Assembly (NCBI RefSeq): GCF_018446385.1
Contig: NC_055988.1
Span: 165,304,209-165,368,208, forward strand
Origin: Zingiber officinale
Lineage: Eukaryota; Streptophyta; Magnoliopsida; Zingiberales; Zingiberaceae
Length of the DNA: 64,000 nt
Direction: 5' to 3'
Shown: piece after piece, positions 1 through 12,272 of the stretch
How the letters are laid out: each line of letters opens with the position of its first letter
Numbering within the stretch: position 1 is the stretch's first letter
Translations under genes and position numbers: made by a program
Notes under the pieces: generated by a model
Databases searched by the model: none
What the model was told of the DNA's origin: nothing
The model's input: only the letters and a program-made list of their open reading frames with translations

Positions 1-620
1 TGGGCTTTGCTTAAGCACCTCCACTCGCTTGCAGGGTAATCGATCAATGCATGGTCTCCTCAATTTTCTTGGCCTTCTAATCAATATTATCTTCTTCTTG
101 TATAATTCTTTGATCATTTACCATATCGCAGGCCTGCAATTACTCTTCTCTTCCCCTTGTAAGTCCTCTCTCTGTATCTTTGTCGCGTACATTCCTCCCC
201 TCTTTAATTTGCCTACGTGCAGATATTCTTCGATATGCGCCATCGAAAACAAGTCCAACCGTGAGGAAGATGAACAATGGTTGGCCTATTGGATCCTTTA
301 CTCCTTCTTGACACTCTTCGAGATGGTAGCTGAACCAATTCTGTACTGGTATAGCATATTTGTCTTCAATATCATATATGCATATCGGTTATCGTTACGA
401 GCATCATCGAATTGACTTCTTTGATCGGGGGATGAAAACTAGGATACCCTTTTGGCACACGGTGAAGATGGTGTTTGTGGCTTGGTTGGTGCTCCCGCAA
501 TTAAGGGGTGCATCCTTTGTTTACGAGGAGCTCGTGAAGGGTAAGCTCAAAAAGTATTTCCGTAACTTGGGCTCCGACCGTCTCCATGAACAAAAGGTTA
601 CTCAGTTTCTTTACCATTAA
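1..620 (+). CDS. HVA22/TB2-DP1/REEP-family membrane protein, 3' part of gene
   Basis: Last four coding segments of a spliced gene cut by the window start: <1-35, 132-158, 223-348 and 443-620. Every intron is GT-AG (36-131, 159-222, 349-442) and the frame is continuous to TAA at 618-620. The product has the family signature in order: LHSLAGP, then a hydrophobic stretch, AIE-K-S, QWLAYW, a second hydrophobic stretch with YSFLTLFE, IPFW, and WLVLPQ--GA-FVYE near the C-terminus. Family knowledge: HVA22/REEP proteins are hairpin-anchored ER membrane proteins that shape tubular ER; plant members are often ABA or stress responsive. The N-terminus is missing, so total length and start cannot be judged. 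The C-terminal tail after FVYE is short, as in small plant HVA22 proteins. The gene looks intact in the part seen. Confidence 0.9.
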
Positions 621-1300
621 GTAATATCAAGCATTCGTATTAGTTTTTAAGATGGTTTTAACGCTCGGAAAGCATCTTTTGTAGGCGGAAGACTAGAACT
701 GAAGTCTAGAAGAAAGGAATCGAAGGACACGAAGATGATTAATTATCTTAATGTCACGAAATAAAGTTGTAAATTAGACTCTTTATGTTCATGAGAAGAG
801 GAACAGGAATACCAAAGAGTTTGGTTTGAGATGTTTAGCAATCAATGTGATCAATTAGTTTAGTGTTGTAAGTGACGGAGTAGTCCTAATTTGTTCAGTT
901 TGGTGAGAATTCAAAGTACTAGGTCACTAACTCGTTAAATTAAATAAATAAATAAATTTAAATTTCTATATATTCAATTTGTTAATGTTTATAAATAAAG
1001 ATTATGGACTGCTCAATAAATAAATAAATTTTAAATGAATCGCCAGGCGCTTCGCAACCGAGAGCGTTAGAGGAGAAAGGAAAATCTGATCGAGTATGGG
1101 AAGCATTTCACCGCTCAATCAAAAAACAAAAGAGAGCATACAGACGATCTTCGAGACAGATCGATCAAGAAAAAAAGGCGCAAGGGACAGATTCGTCAGA
1201 ACAGATTGATCGAAGACAGAAAACAGGAGAGAGAGAGAGCGCGCGCTCTTCAGAAGATAGAACAGATTAATTTGAAAAACACGCGCGCACGCTGTTCATA
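621..1300. other. Intergenic, no gene seen
   Basis: Downstream flank of the HVA22-like gene. It is AT-rich to about 1030, then purine-rich with GA runs near 1230-1245 and a CG-repeat stretch near 1240 and 1280. I see no coding frame and no clear repeat. Confidence 0.5.
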
Positions 1301-1313
1301 TATATTTAATTTC

Positions 1314-1526
1314 GTCTCCTTGTATAGATTAATAACTAGCGCATGAGGTATTGTCATCATGAGATCTGAGGTTCGAATCTTGATAAAATCGAGATAAATG
1401 CCTTCTTTATGTGTTAGTCACTGTTCCAAAGGCTAATAGTCATCCGTGATTTACCTCCTCGGTGTTGACTCTGAGACGGATTGACGAGGATGCTGAGGAC
1501 GAACGTACTTACCTTTTACCACGATG
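1314..1526 (+). mobile_element. tRNA-derived SINE with 13-bp TSD
   Basis: A 213-bp segment is flanked by exact copies of TATATTTAATTTC (1301-1313 and 1527-1539). Near its 5' end it has an A-box-like TAGCGCATGAGG (1337-1348) and a B-box-like GGTTCGAATCT (1370-1380) at the spacing of an internal RNA polymerase III promoter. There is no coding frame. A pol III promoter head plus a long AT-rich TSD is the standard layout of plant tRNA-derived SINEs. The family is not one I can name. Confidence 0.75.
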
Positions 1527-1539
1527 TATATTTAATTTC

Positions 1540-2577
1540 ATTCAAGTTTTAAAAAAGCTTTCTTTGTCTGTTGACGGTTGATTATTGATGTGGTGGGAAC
1601 AAGAGAGGCCCACGTGACGATTAATGTAAATCTGAATCAGCCCGATTCAAGACATAGCTCAGGTCATGTTGGCCTAGCTCACGGTGAGTTCGAGTCAGGT
1701 TGGACGAATTCTTTTGAGTTCAACTTCAGTCAGTCCTATACCAGTCCAACTTAAGTCAAATCAACTAGTCAAGTTAGTCTGAGTGAAGTTCGACTAGCCA
1801 GACTTACGATGCAGTCACATAGAAGGCATCAGTTACGAAGAAGGCTGACGAATAAGGCAATAATTACAAAGAAGTCTGTTATAAAAAGAGTGCATGTTAC
1901 ATGTAAATACCGACAATTATAGCTAGAGTCGGAGGTCTTCGCCAGCGTCCTTTAATCACTTTGCTAGATCAGAGCCGACGATGTCTCTGTCCGACTAGAA
2001 CCAACCCAATGATCGCTTTGCTTGATAGAAGTTGACCCGGCTAAAACCAACCCGATAGAAACTGACCTTAGAAGAACCGTCGAGACGTGCATCCGACTAC
2101 CTGAAAAACCTCGATTGTGGATATATTGAAGAATCAGCTCATCCTGATTTCGAACCAAATCAATAGTGATAATCATGTACGATAGAATAAAAGTATATAA
2201 AATTTGATTCATTCAAGTTTGACTACGATTGAGTCGTGAATAATTAAATAAAATTTTATAAATTTAAATTCAACTCAAAAAAATTATTAAATATATTTAA
2301 ATTAGACTCAAATTCAATAATTTTGAATATAATTTTTTTAGTCAACCGTAAAAGCTCATCAGTTGATGTGTGCTTCATACATCGTTTTTGGTATGATTTT
2401 ACCTGCATTTTATTTCGTTGCATGAACATATTTAACATACATTTATTATCCCGTTATTATTTTCATCTTTTTTTAAAAAAAAAAAATATGTTCACGGCAT
2501 GTTTTGTTGGCAGGACGCGAATTCAAAGCTTAATTAGATTTTTTTTACTACGTTTAATTGAATGTAATGTAATTGAA
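1540..2577. other. Intergenic, unclassified
   Basis: No convincing gene. 1640-2110 holds many imperfect short repeats of GTC/AGTC and 'gaccnactagaaccaacc' type that resemble LTR or decayed repeat sequence, but I could not find paired termini or a TSD. 2256-2500 is AT-rich. Confidence 0.4.
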
Positions 2578-3590
2578 CTAAGACTGCGTTTGGTAGCTTG
2601 TAATCTACCTTGTAATGTAATCCAGATTACATTACAAAGTCGATTATTTTGTTTGGTTTGATTTAAAAGTTGTAATGTAATGTAATCTGGATTACAAAAG
2701 GTAGTGAAGATTTGTAATCTGGATTACAAAGCAAATGCTATGTAATCCGATTACATTACGAGGTCATTGTTTCACCAAAGTTTAAATGCCGAATATACCC
2801 CTAGTCTGTTGTCGACCGCCGGCCGCCACCGGTCGGCGACCTTCGTCGCCGGCCGCCGGTCGCGGGCCGCTGCCGGTCGTTGGTTGCCGATGGTTACCGC
2901 AAACTCTGGCAGAGGTGTGGCGACCGCCGATAGAGGTCACAGGATATTTTTGTCATTTTTTAATAATATGAATTACATTCCTTATAAAAAATAATGGACA
3001 CCAAACAAAAGAATGTAATCACCTTTGTAATCAAAGATTACATACATTACATTACCAAACGTAGTAATGTAATCTTGATTACATTACATTACATTACAAA
3101 TTTGATTACATTACAAGCTAGATTACATTACACCCAACCAAACGTAGCCTAATTAAATTTGTAATATAATGTAATGTAATCCTGATTATATTATTATATT
3201 TGGTAATGTAATATATGTAATCTTTGATTACAAGAGTGATTATATTCTTTTGTTTGGTGTCCATTATTTTTTTATAAGGAATGTAATTCGTATTATTATA
3301 AAATGATAAAAATACCGCCGCCGCTGGTGGGCGGCGGCGGCGGGCGACGATGGGCGGCGACAAATTAGGGATATATTTGACATTTAAATTTTTGTTAAAC
3401 GATGACCTTGTAATGTAATTGGATTACAATGTGTTTGTTTTATAATCCAGATTACAAAACTTCATTACATTTTGTAATCCAGATTACATTACATTACAAG
3501 TTAAAAATAAAACCAAACAAATTAATCAGCATTGTAATGTAATTTGGATTACATTATAAGACAGATTACCCCCTACCAAACGCAGCCTTT
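2578..3590. mobile_element. Large inverted repeat: two MITE-like copies facing each other
   Basis: The outer ends are CTGCGTTTGGTA (from about 2582) and its complement TACCAAACGCAG (ending about 3585). Each half is rich in TGTAATCCAGATTACA-type palindromes. 2997-3043 is mirrored by 3215-3262, and the GC-rich cores at 2810-2900 and 3315-3360 also occur in inverted orientation. Inner copies of the terminal motif (CCAAACGTAG) lie at 3056-3065 and 3139-3148. I read this as two related non-autonomous elements inserted tail to tail, or one duplicated by an inversion. The superfamily is uncertain because no exact TSD is visible. Confidence 0.65.
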
Positions 3591-4376
3591 ATGTCTTTTC
3601 ATTGCATAAGGATATTTGGCATACATTCATTATCTCAGTATTGTTTTAATCTTTTTTGTTTGAAAATATGTTCTTTGTATGTTTTGTTGACCGTACGCGA
3701 ATTCAGAATTTTATTAGAGCTAAAGATTAAGAAGTCATGAAACAAGAGTCCTCGGCAAGAAACATACTCTGGTCGTGTCCCATGATACACATATTTTTCT
3801 CTAGTCGAAATTAGACGTGAAACGGAGTAGCTACAGAGACCACAACCATTAACACGGGCTAGTTATGCCTACAAGCATGATCGTGCCCTTTTATACCAAA
3901 GAACTCTTTTGGTCTATCGTCGACATGCCCAGGTCGTGCCCACAGGCACAACCATGTTCGTCGACTTAGCCAGGGACATGCCCAGGCCATGCCTACAAAT
4001 ACTGTCATATTTTGTTGTCGCGCCCCGACAATTCTGGAAAGTTATGATGAATTTGGAATACTTTGGAGGCTATAAAAGGACCAAGGATCATCTATTAGAG
4101 GCATCTAGCAATCAAGGGTCCACCCCTCCCTATCAGGGGGTTTCTTGTGATAAGGAATCCTAGGAGAGCATTGTTTCCAATGAACCATTGAGATTCTATT
4201 CTCCCGAGAGCTTGAAGTTGATCCTAAGACAATTATCAACACTATGACTAAGCTTTTCTTCTCTCTTCTCTTCGATTTAAGTTGTAAAATGCGTTCCTTC
4301 ATGTCTTTTTTGTTGTAACTCCATTTCCATGAAGTAATTCTCCTGATTCTATAATGAGGGAGTAGCCTGATGAATT
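3591..4376. other. Possible LTR remnant that received the copia insertion
   Basis: The segment has a TATA-like CTATAAAAGG (4071-4080), followed by leader-like sequence ending in a block ATAATGAGGGAGTAGCCTGA that I associate with plant LTR R/U5 regions. It is interrupted at 4381 and resumes after 11418. There is no coding frame. The assignment is inference only. Confidence 0.3.
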
Positions 4377-4381
4377 GTTAA

Positions 4382-4926
4382 TATTGGATATAATTATCCC
4401 TATTAGATGAGTTTATTTGTAAGTTGTATATGTGAATACGATCTGAACCTTTTAAAGTGATCTAACTTAGACTTATTGGATTCAGTTGTTGGATGTAGAC
4501 CTTGTATATGTAAAACCTTTAGTCCCGCATCTATTATATGTTGATAATAAATGTTCAGTATATATGGACTTATAGTCTCATATCTATTATTATCTATGGG
4601 CTGATAATAGATGTCCATTATATATAGGGTTGGTCCCCAAGGACTTAGGGAATCATCTTGATATAGTTTCTTATTCCCTTAAGTCCCTTGGAAGACCTTC
4701 CTTTCCACTGCATCTTCTTCCACAAAAATCAAGCCGACATCACTAAAAATAAAGTTATGACTCTTCAATTAGGTTCCTTGTCTATTATGTTTATGTATTT
4801 ATTTTTCTTATGTCATATTTAATTGATGAAGCAAATATCCATGTTCATATGTTCTTGCATTTTCTATATGTGAATTTTTATATGATTCTCAGAATCCATG
4901 CGGCTTAGGTTTTACAAGAACTATCA
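4382..4926 (+). repeat. 5' LTR of copia element
   Basis: It aligns along its length with 10831-11413, from TATTGGATAT to AAGAACTATCA. Both copies contain 'tatatagggttggtccccaagg' in the middle (about 4620-4640 here), the likely TATA region. It is preceded directly by TSD GTTAA. Confidence 0.9.
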
Positions 4927-4928
4927 AT

Positions 4929-4940
4929 TGGTATCAGAAT
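4929..4940 (+). other. Primer-binding site, tRNA-iMet type
   Basis: TGGTATCAGAAT begins two bases after the 5' LTR. The plant copia consensus complementary to the initiator methionine tRNA 3' end is TGGTATCAGAGC, so two bases are decayed. Confidence 0.85.
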
Positions 4941-5720
4941 CAAGGTTCTATTTCATCGCTTTCATTGACAATAAAGTTTAAAATTTTCGATGATTTATTG
5001 TTTGTATGGTAGATTAAGTTTTTCTAGCTAGTTAGTATAAATTTTTTATCATCGAAAATCATATAAGAGAAAACTAGAATAGATTTATTTTTTGAGTTTT
5101 TCGTGTTTCTACGAACAATACGAAGAATAGCAAAAATCATCACTGTTTAATATAATTTTAGATAAAATTGTGATGGTTCAATCGATTATTTTGATCGAGC
5201 AATCGATTGTCGAATTTAAAATTTTGAATAGAAATAATTAAAATTCAAACAATTAACCATCTTAAACTCATTAGTCAACTAATTATTTTTTTTAATACCG
5301 TTTCATACTTAAAAAAAAGTTGAAACACTATTAGGGAAAAACGGAAAACTTTGTTGAAACACTAAAAGAATAAAAAATCTTAATTATTCCATGTATAAAA
5401 AAACATTACATTAAATATATATAACTTTTTTAATGAAGAAATAATTAAGAAATTAAATAGTATTAAATAATACTATTTAATTGTAAAACTTAAAGAAATT
5501 TTTAACTTCATAAGCGAAGGTTTTATATATGATTATATAATCGTATACAATAAATTTTTAAATTGATTCTAATTATCAATCGACTGTCATATATGGCATC
5601 AATCGATTGATAAATCTAATTTAGAGTTGTTAAGACTGATTAAGTAATTTATATTCGAATTAAGTTTCTAAAATTTTTTTGAGTCTATTCATACAATGTG
5701 CTACTAAGTTGAACTAATAT

Positions 5721-6103
5721 GTTGACCCAAATGAAGACACTTTAGGTAGATTTAGTACATTTTGGGTTGATAAACGTATATCTATGCTAAAAGTAATTGA
5801 CCCAAAGAAAGGTTACTTTTATGTCAGATATATGCATAAGGTAGCTTACAACTATGGAACAAAATATTATTTTGTTCAGATCATGCACAAAATATATCTC
5901 GACCCAAAAGAAGACATATTATATGGCCGATTAAGGTTGTTGTGAGCTATAGTCCAAAATATAACTCATATAAAGTATCATATTATGCGCATAATGGGTC
6001 AACCCAAAGGAAGACACATTATGTGATCAATTAAAGTTTGAATTATATTAGAGAGTATCACTAACAAATAATATGTCGTTCCAAAGGAAGACATATTATG
6101 TCG
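5721..6103 (+). repeat. Five spaced copies of a leader motif in the copia 5' UTR
   Basis: Variants of GACCCAAAGGAAGACACATTATG occur at about 5723, 5799, 5900, 6000 and 6078, spaced 76-101 bp, inside the untranslated leader between primer site and gag. The sequence between the copies is less alike than the motif itself, apart from recurring TTATATG-like AT stretches. Confidence 0.7.
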
Positions 6104-6235
6104 TACTTGGTATCTCATAAAGAGCTCATTTATATGCATTTAAAAGTTTATTTTATTTGCATAATTTTATATTACTTATATGTTCTTGGCTTTAGTTAAA
6201 TCGTGAACTAAAATAAATTTCCCTTTTTAATTTCA

Positions 6236-7040
6236 GTGCAATTTATAACTGCCAGCATTAATAACATCCCAACACTAACTAATTTGAATTTTATTGAATG
6301 GAAAGAATACATAATCGTAGTCTTAGGCCGCATGGACTTAGACTATGCATTAAGAAATGATCGTCCCACACCTCTGACCAGTGCTAGCACTATAGAAAAA
6401 AGGGTTGAATTCCAGCTGTGAGAGAAATCAAATCGTATGTATCTGAGTATCATGAAACTTTCCATACCGACACCAATAAAGGGCTCAATAACAGAGGGAG
6501 GAGATGCTAGGAGTTTCCTGGACCAATTAGTAGGCCGATTCACCTCAAATGAAAAGGTCGAGACTACCACACTTCTTACGAAGTTGGTAACCATGCAGTA
6601 CAATTGTAAAAGAAACATAAGGGAGTACATTATGGAGATATCCAATATAGCGACAAGTCTGAAAACATTAAAACTCGATATGTCTGAGGGTATGTTAGTG
6701 CATTTCGTCTTGATGTCTCTGCCTGCACGGTTCACTCCTTTTAAGATATCATATAATACTTAAAAAGAAAAGTGGACATTGAAGAGCTCATTGCTTAATG
6801 CGTTCAAGAGGAAGGAAGACTAAAGATTGAGACATCTGAGAGCACTCACTTAGCATCTGGTTCTCAAAGTACGAGCAAGAAACGAAAGAGAATCAATAAT
6901 AAAGGAAAAGGAAAATAAACTGTAGATTCTGGAGATAATGGCCATAAGGAGCACAAGAAGCAGGAGAAGGAATGTGCTTGTTTCTTTTGCAAGAAGAAAG
7001 GCCATATAAAGAAAGGTTGCCTCAAGTACGCCAACTGACA
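6236..7040 (+). pseudogene. Copia gag remnant with zinc knuckle
   Basis: A gag frame starts at 6236 (MQFITASINNIPTLTNLNF). It runs through a WKEYIIVVLGRMDLDYAL block typical of the plant copia gag N-terminus (DUF4219/UBN2 region), then a TLLTKLV...REYIMEIS block. It ends with a CCHC zinc knuckle, C-X2-C-X4-H-X4-C, at 6979-7020. Stops at 6419-6421, 6761-6763, 6916-6918 and 7036-7038 break it. Gag would form the virus-like particle; this copy cannot encode an intact one. Confidence 0.85.
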
Positions 7041-10000
7041 TGTAAAGAAAGGTAAACTTCTCAACTTTGTTAGTTCGGAAGTCAATTTAGCTATTGTACC
7101 CATTGACATTTGGTGGATAGATATGCAGGGTTATTTCAGGAGCCAACTTACGCTTGATGGTGAAAGATACATCTATACAGGAAATGGAAAGAAGGCTAAA
7201 ATCGAGTCAATTGGTGTTTTTATGCTTTGTTTAGGAACCAATGTCTTTCTGGGTTTAGAAAATACATTTATTGTACCGTCTTTTCGATGAAATTTAATTT
7301 CAATTTCTTGTTTGGATAAATTAGGTTATTCTTGTTCATTTAGAAATGAAATTTTCAATATTTTCTTTAATTCAGTGTTGATTAGCAATGGTTCCTTGGT
7401 TGATAAGGTTTATAAATTGAACACCTTTACTCCTACAGTTGACAACGTGATAATACATAGCATAGGTATGAACCGTAAATTGACTAACGAGAATTTTTTC
7501 ATGTTGTGGCATAGACGTTTAGGACATATATCCAAACAACTCCTAGAAAGGTTAATGTCACATGAGATTCTCGATTCCCTTAACATGTCAGACTTTGATG
7601 TCTGCATAGAGTGTATCAAGGGGAGGACCACTAACAAAAGGAATAAGGTGGCTAGCCATTGTAGTGATGTTTTAGAGCTAATATATACAAATATTTATTG
7701 ATCATTCCCTAAGACATCTTAGAATGGAGATTTATTAGCTTCATAGACGACTATTCCAGATTTGGTTATCTGTAACTTATTCATGAAAAATCATAATTTT
7801 GGGACATATTCAAAATTTTCAAAGCCGAAGTTGAACTTCAACTAGGTAAGAAAATTAAAGCTGTCCGATCTAACCGGAGGTGAATGTTACGGTCGATATG
7901 ATGGATTAGGTGAACAACGTCCAGGACCTTTTGTGAATTACTTTACTGAGTGTGGAATTGTGCCTCAGTATACCATGCCTGGTTTACCCAGTCAGAATGT
8001 TGTACTTGAGCGTCGCAATCGAACCCTAAAGGACATGATAAGAAGTATGATGACTTTCACTTCTCTACTAGAGTCTTTGTAGAGTGAAACACTCAAGGTT
8101 GTAGTTTACTTACTCAATAGAGTACCTAGTAAGACAATAACTAAAATCTCATTTGAGATGTGGACAGGTAGAAAGCCTATCATTAGGTATTTACATGTTT
8201 GGGGTTGTTCAGTTGAAGCTAGGCCTTATAGACATAATGAAAGGAAACTTGACTCAAGAACAGTTAGCTGTAATTTTATAGGTTACTCAGAGAAGTCAAG
8301 AGGGTATAAATTTTATGATCCCTCTAATAGATCCTTCTTCGAAACAGGAAATGCCAAGTTCATTAAGGACGGTGGGAGTGATAAGGTAAGGGAAATATCT
8401 TTTGAGGAATGCATTGGAAATTCTCCTATGGTCATTATTAGTGCGATCAATAGCGACGTGGTTACCATACCGCACATTATGAGCATTACACATCTAGTGA
8501 GCGTAGTGAACCATGATATTTCTATGACATCTCCAATGCAATTAGAGGAGTCTACCACTGAAATTGAAATATTACCTCATATTGATGAGCAAGTACCTCA
8601 ACCACCTCAAACACAAGTGCCTTTAAGGCGATCCACAAGGGAATAGAGAACCACAAATTCTTGTGATTATGTTTATCTCTAAGAGTATGATTTTGGCATT
8701 GGGTTTGAGAGTGATCATACATCTTTCTAAGAAGTCAAACAATGCTCTAACCCTAAAAGGTGGATTAACGCCATGCAAGAAGAGTTGAAGTCTATGGTGG
8801 ACAATGACATTTGGGAACTTGTCGAATTGCCTGAAGGAAAGAAGTCCGTTGGCTGTAAATGGATATTTAAAACGAAGCGAGATTCAAGGGGTAATGTCGA
8901 AAAGTATAAGACTCGTCTTGTTCCCGAGGGATTCACTCAGAAATAATACATTGATTACAAGGAGACTTTCTCACTCCCTTAGGGTAATCATGGCACTTAT
9001 AGCTTATTATGATTTGGAGGTACATCAAATGGACGTAAAGACTGCATTCCTCAATGGAGACATAGAGGAGTCTATATATATGTTGTAACCAGAGAACTTT
9101 AAGTCTAAAGACTCCAAGCACCTAGTATGTAGATTAAAGAAATTCATTTATGATTTAAAACAGACATCTCGTCAGTGGTACCGGAAATTTGATCAAGTAG
9201 TTACCTTATTTGGATTTAAAGAGAACCCCGTTGATCAGTGCATATATGTCAAGTTCAGTGGGAGCAAGTTTATTATACTTGTTTTGTATGTGGACGATAT
9301 ATTGCTTGTGAGCAATAATAAGGGTATGCTGCATCAAACCAAGTCATTTCTATCTGATAATTTTGAAATGAAAGATCTTGGTAAAACATCCTTTGTTTTA
9401 TGTATACAGATCTATCATGATCGTTCAAGAGGCATTCTTGGGCTTTCACAACATGCCTATATTGAAAAGGTGCTTATAATGTATGGTATGCAGAACTGTA
9501 CACCTGGTGACACACCTGTGTAAAGAGGTGACAAGTTCAGCTTGCAGCAGTGTTCACGACTTGAACTTGAAATAAAGGAGATGGAGCAATTCCCATATGC
9601 GTCAGCAGTGGGAAGTCTCATGTATGCACAAGTTTGTACTCGACTAAATATAACATTTATAGTTGGAATGTTAACCAGATATGTTAGTAACCCAGAACTG
9701 TCACATTGGAAAACGGTAAAGAAAGTGATGCGGTATTTGCAAAGAACTAAAGGACATATGCTCACGTATCGGAGATCAGATCACTTGGAGGTGATTGGAT
9801 ATTCAGACTCTGATTTTGCTAGATGCTTGGATAGCAGAAGGTCCACTTCGGACTATATCTTCATGCTTGCTGAAGGGGCTATATCTTGGAAGAGTGTAAA
9901 GTAAACACTAATAGCCACTTCTACTATGAAGGCAGAGTTGATAACATGCTATGAAGCATCCAATCACGGAATTTGACTGTTGAACTTCATCACAATATTG

Positions 10001-10280
10001 CATATCGTTGATGACATTGATAGGTCATTGAGGATTTACTGTGATAATAAAGTCGCAGAACTTTATGTCAAAAACTACCACAGTTCGTCGAAGCCTAAAT
10101 ACATCGATATTAAGTTTCTAGCGGTTAAAGAAAGAGTTCAGAGTTGTTAGATTATAGTAGAGCACATTAGCACAGATTCCATATTGGCCGATTCACTCAC
10201 CAAAGGTCTAGTACCTAAGGTGCTTCATGCGCATGTTGTGGATATGGGAGTCCTTCTTATGGAAGAAGAACTCATCTAGT
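7041..10280 (+). pseudogene. Copia pol remnant: protease, integrase, RT, RNase H
   Basis: Recognisable in order: protease-like region ending ISCLDKLGY (about 7230-7330); GAG-pre-integrase motif LWHRRLGHIS (7504-7533); integrase core fragments and its C-terminal zone (GWGC-like VWGCSVEARPY, about 8198-8230); RT start KRWINAMQEELKSM (8758-8800) with WIFKTKRDSRG; the RT catalytic block YVDDILLV (9287-9310); and RNase H/C-terminal blocks ending ADSLTKGL (about 10189-10212). The order integrase before RT places it in Ty1/copia. Stops and frameshifts occur throughout (for example 7261-7300, 7700-7900, 8644, 8944, 9902). It is non-functional. Confidence 0.88.
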
Positions 10281-10817
10281 AGGAGTCTGTATTTATTGCT
10301 CTATGTTAATTAATGAAAACAAACATTTGTTTTGATTATTGTACGTACTTAAAGTTCAAAACAGTAATAGGAATTTATATATTTGTTTGGCACTCTGACT
10401 ATGATATCATTATTTACTGTTGCTATTTAATATTTGGTGTTTGTAAATAAGATATAGATTCCTTTTGGAATCATATAGTTTGGATCATGATTTGCTATTG
10501 CAGTTTAGCATAAAGTATTTTGCAAATATGATCTAACCTCTTTTGAGGTCATCTTAGGACCAGTTGAAAATTGACATGTATTGATCACATTTCATGTAAT
10601 TTTCACTCACACATCTACATCTTGATTTATGTCATTAATGTAATTGATATTGTGATTACTGTTGGGGTTTGTTACGATCATATACAGGAGCTATGATCTC
10701 TTTAGTCCTATACTAATGAAGTTAATCGATTAGATTGTTTCCAGGGGTATCTTGTATCCATAAAGTTTGATATCAACTAAAGTTTTACTTGTATTCCACA
10801 TATAACTCACATATAGC

Positions 10818-10830
10818 ACAAGTGAGAGAT
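10818..10830 (+). other. Polypurine tract of copia element
   Basis: CACAAGTGAGAGAT ends exactly where the 3' LTR begins. The copia norm is AAGTGGGAGAT followed by TGTTGGA; here one purine differs and the LTR begins TATTGGA. It would prime plus-strand DNA synthesis. Confidence 0.7.
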
Positions 10831-11413
10831 TATTGGATATCATAATCCCTATTAGGTGGGATAATTTATAAGTTGCATATGTAAATACAATCTAAATCCT
10901 TTAAAGTGATCTATTTAGGCTTATTGGGTTTAGTTGTTGGATGTAGACCTTGTATGTATAGAACCTTTAGTCTCGTATCTATTATCATCTATATGTTGAT
11001 AATAGATGTTCAATATATATATAGACTTATAATCCGCATCTATTATTATCTATGGGCTGATAATAAATGCCCACTATATATAGGGTTGGTCCCCAAGGTT
11101 TAGGGAATCATCTTGACATAGTTTCTTGTTCCCCATTAACAAGAAGCTTTACGACGCCGTCATCCCTTAAGCCCCTTGAAGACCTTCCTTTCCGCTGCAT
11201 TTTCTTCCACAGAAATTAAGCCGACGACGCTAAAGACAAGGATATGACTCTTCAATCAGGTTCCTTGTCTATTATGTTTATGTATTTATTTTTCTTATGT
11301 CATGTTTAATTGATAAAACGAAGATCCATGCTCATATGTTCTTATATTTCCTATATATGAATTTTTATACGGTTCTTAGAATCCATGCAGCTTAGGTTTT
11401 ATAAGAACTATCA
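10831..11413 (+). repeat. 3' LTR of copia element
   Basis: Partner of 4382-4926. It ends AAGAACTATCA followed by TSD GTTAA (11414-11418). An extra block near 11133-11165 absent from the 5' copy explains most of the length difference. Confidence 0.9.
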
Positions 11414-11418
11414 GTTAA

Positions 11419-12272
11419 CACTTATTTCATGTTTATTCATATCTTTTTATAGCATGACATATTTGATTTATGATCCGGTTTTAGTATGCATATATGACTG
11501 ACACTTGTGTGCATTTTCATATTCCACGGGATGTAGGGAAGAACGAAAGGTGAATCTAATTCTCCAACTCTTAAAGTCCGAGACACAAGAGGTTGTTCAT
11601 GAAAGTAGTTCAAAACATCACGAGGGTACCTTTAGCTATCACAGAGTTTAATGGATTTATCCCGATTCAACATCACAAAGTAATGGAGCACTTAGAAGAT
11701 TGTGAGATATCATGACAGGTGTCTCCCTGAGGAAGCATAGTAAGGTTATCTTGAAAGTATGCACCGTGTTTGGATAGACACACTAGTATAATTCCAAAAG
11801 TCTATATCAGGTACTTCATAATAGACCACCTTCATAATTATTAAATACAAAGGTAAAAGAGTGGATAATATTTAAGGTATCAATAATCATCGTGGAGAAA
11901 TTGAAATCCTAGAATTGATTCTCAAAATCAATTTTCTCTCACAAACTCTTCTCGATTTCTTAGTTTATTTTCTTTCTTTGACGATTCTCTTGACTTTGAT
12001 TTGTTTAGATAGTCTATTTTATGATTCTGATTAGTACTCAATTTACAGTCCTATGAGATCGATCATTTATTATTTCACGACAACCGTACACTTGTAAATT
12101 TCTCACATCACTAGCCAATTCAATTCTTTTACACTCCAACATCAAACCCCCAGCTTGCACACTATAAAAAGCATTAATATATAAATGTAAATCTACCATA
12201 AAGTTAAACAAGCTCATTAATAGATCTTGTTGGATTATTGAAAATGGACACTCTGAACAAACTACCGATGAC
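11419..12272. other. Intergenic between copia element and SDR gene
   Basis: It continues the sequence interrupted at 4381. No coding frame or repeat structure was recognised. The last ~100 bp are probably the 3' UTR and polyadenylation zone of the minus-strand SDR gene. Confidence 0.4.

Larger units (their letters stand above)
4382..11413 (+). mobile_element. Full-length but decayed Ty1/copia LTR retrotransposon
   Basis: It has paired LTRs (4382-4926, 10831-11413), a 5-bp TSD GTTAA on both sides (4377-4381, 11414-11418), an initiator-Met tRNA primer site, a polypurine tract, and gag-protease-integrase-RT-RNase H remnants in copia order. Many stop codons break the coding region. The two LTRs differ at many positions by eye and the 3' copy has a ~35-bp insertion, so the insertion is old. 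The LTR termini are TATTGG...ATCA instead of the usual TGTTGG...CA. It lies between the HVA22-like and SDR genes with no sign of effect on either. Confidence 0.92.

Noticed and set aside
2767..3363. Short GC-rich frames
   Set aside because: They lie in the mirrored GC-rich cores of the MITE-like repeat and have no recognisable protein features.
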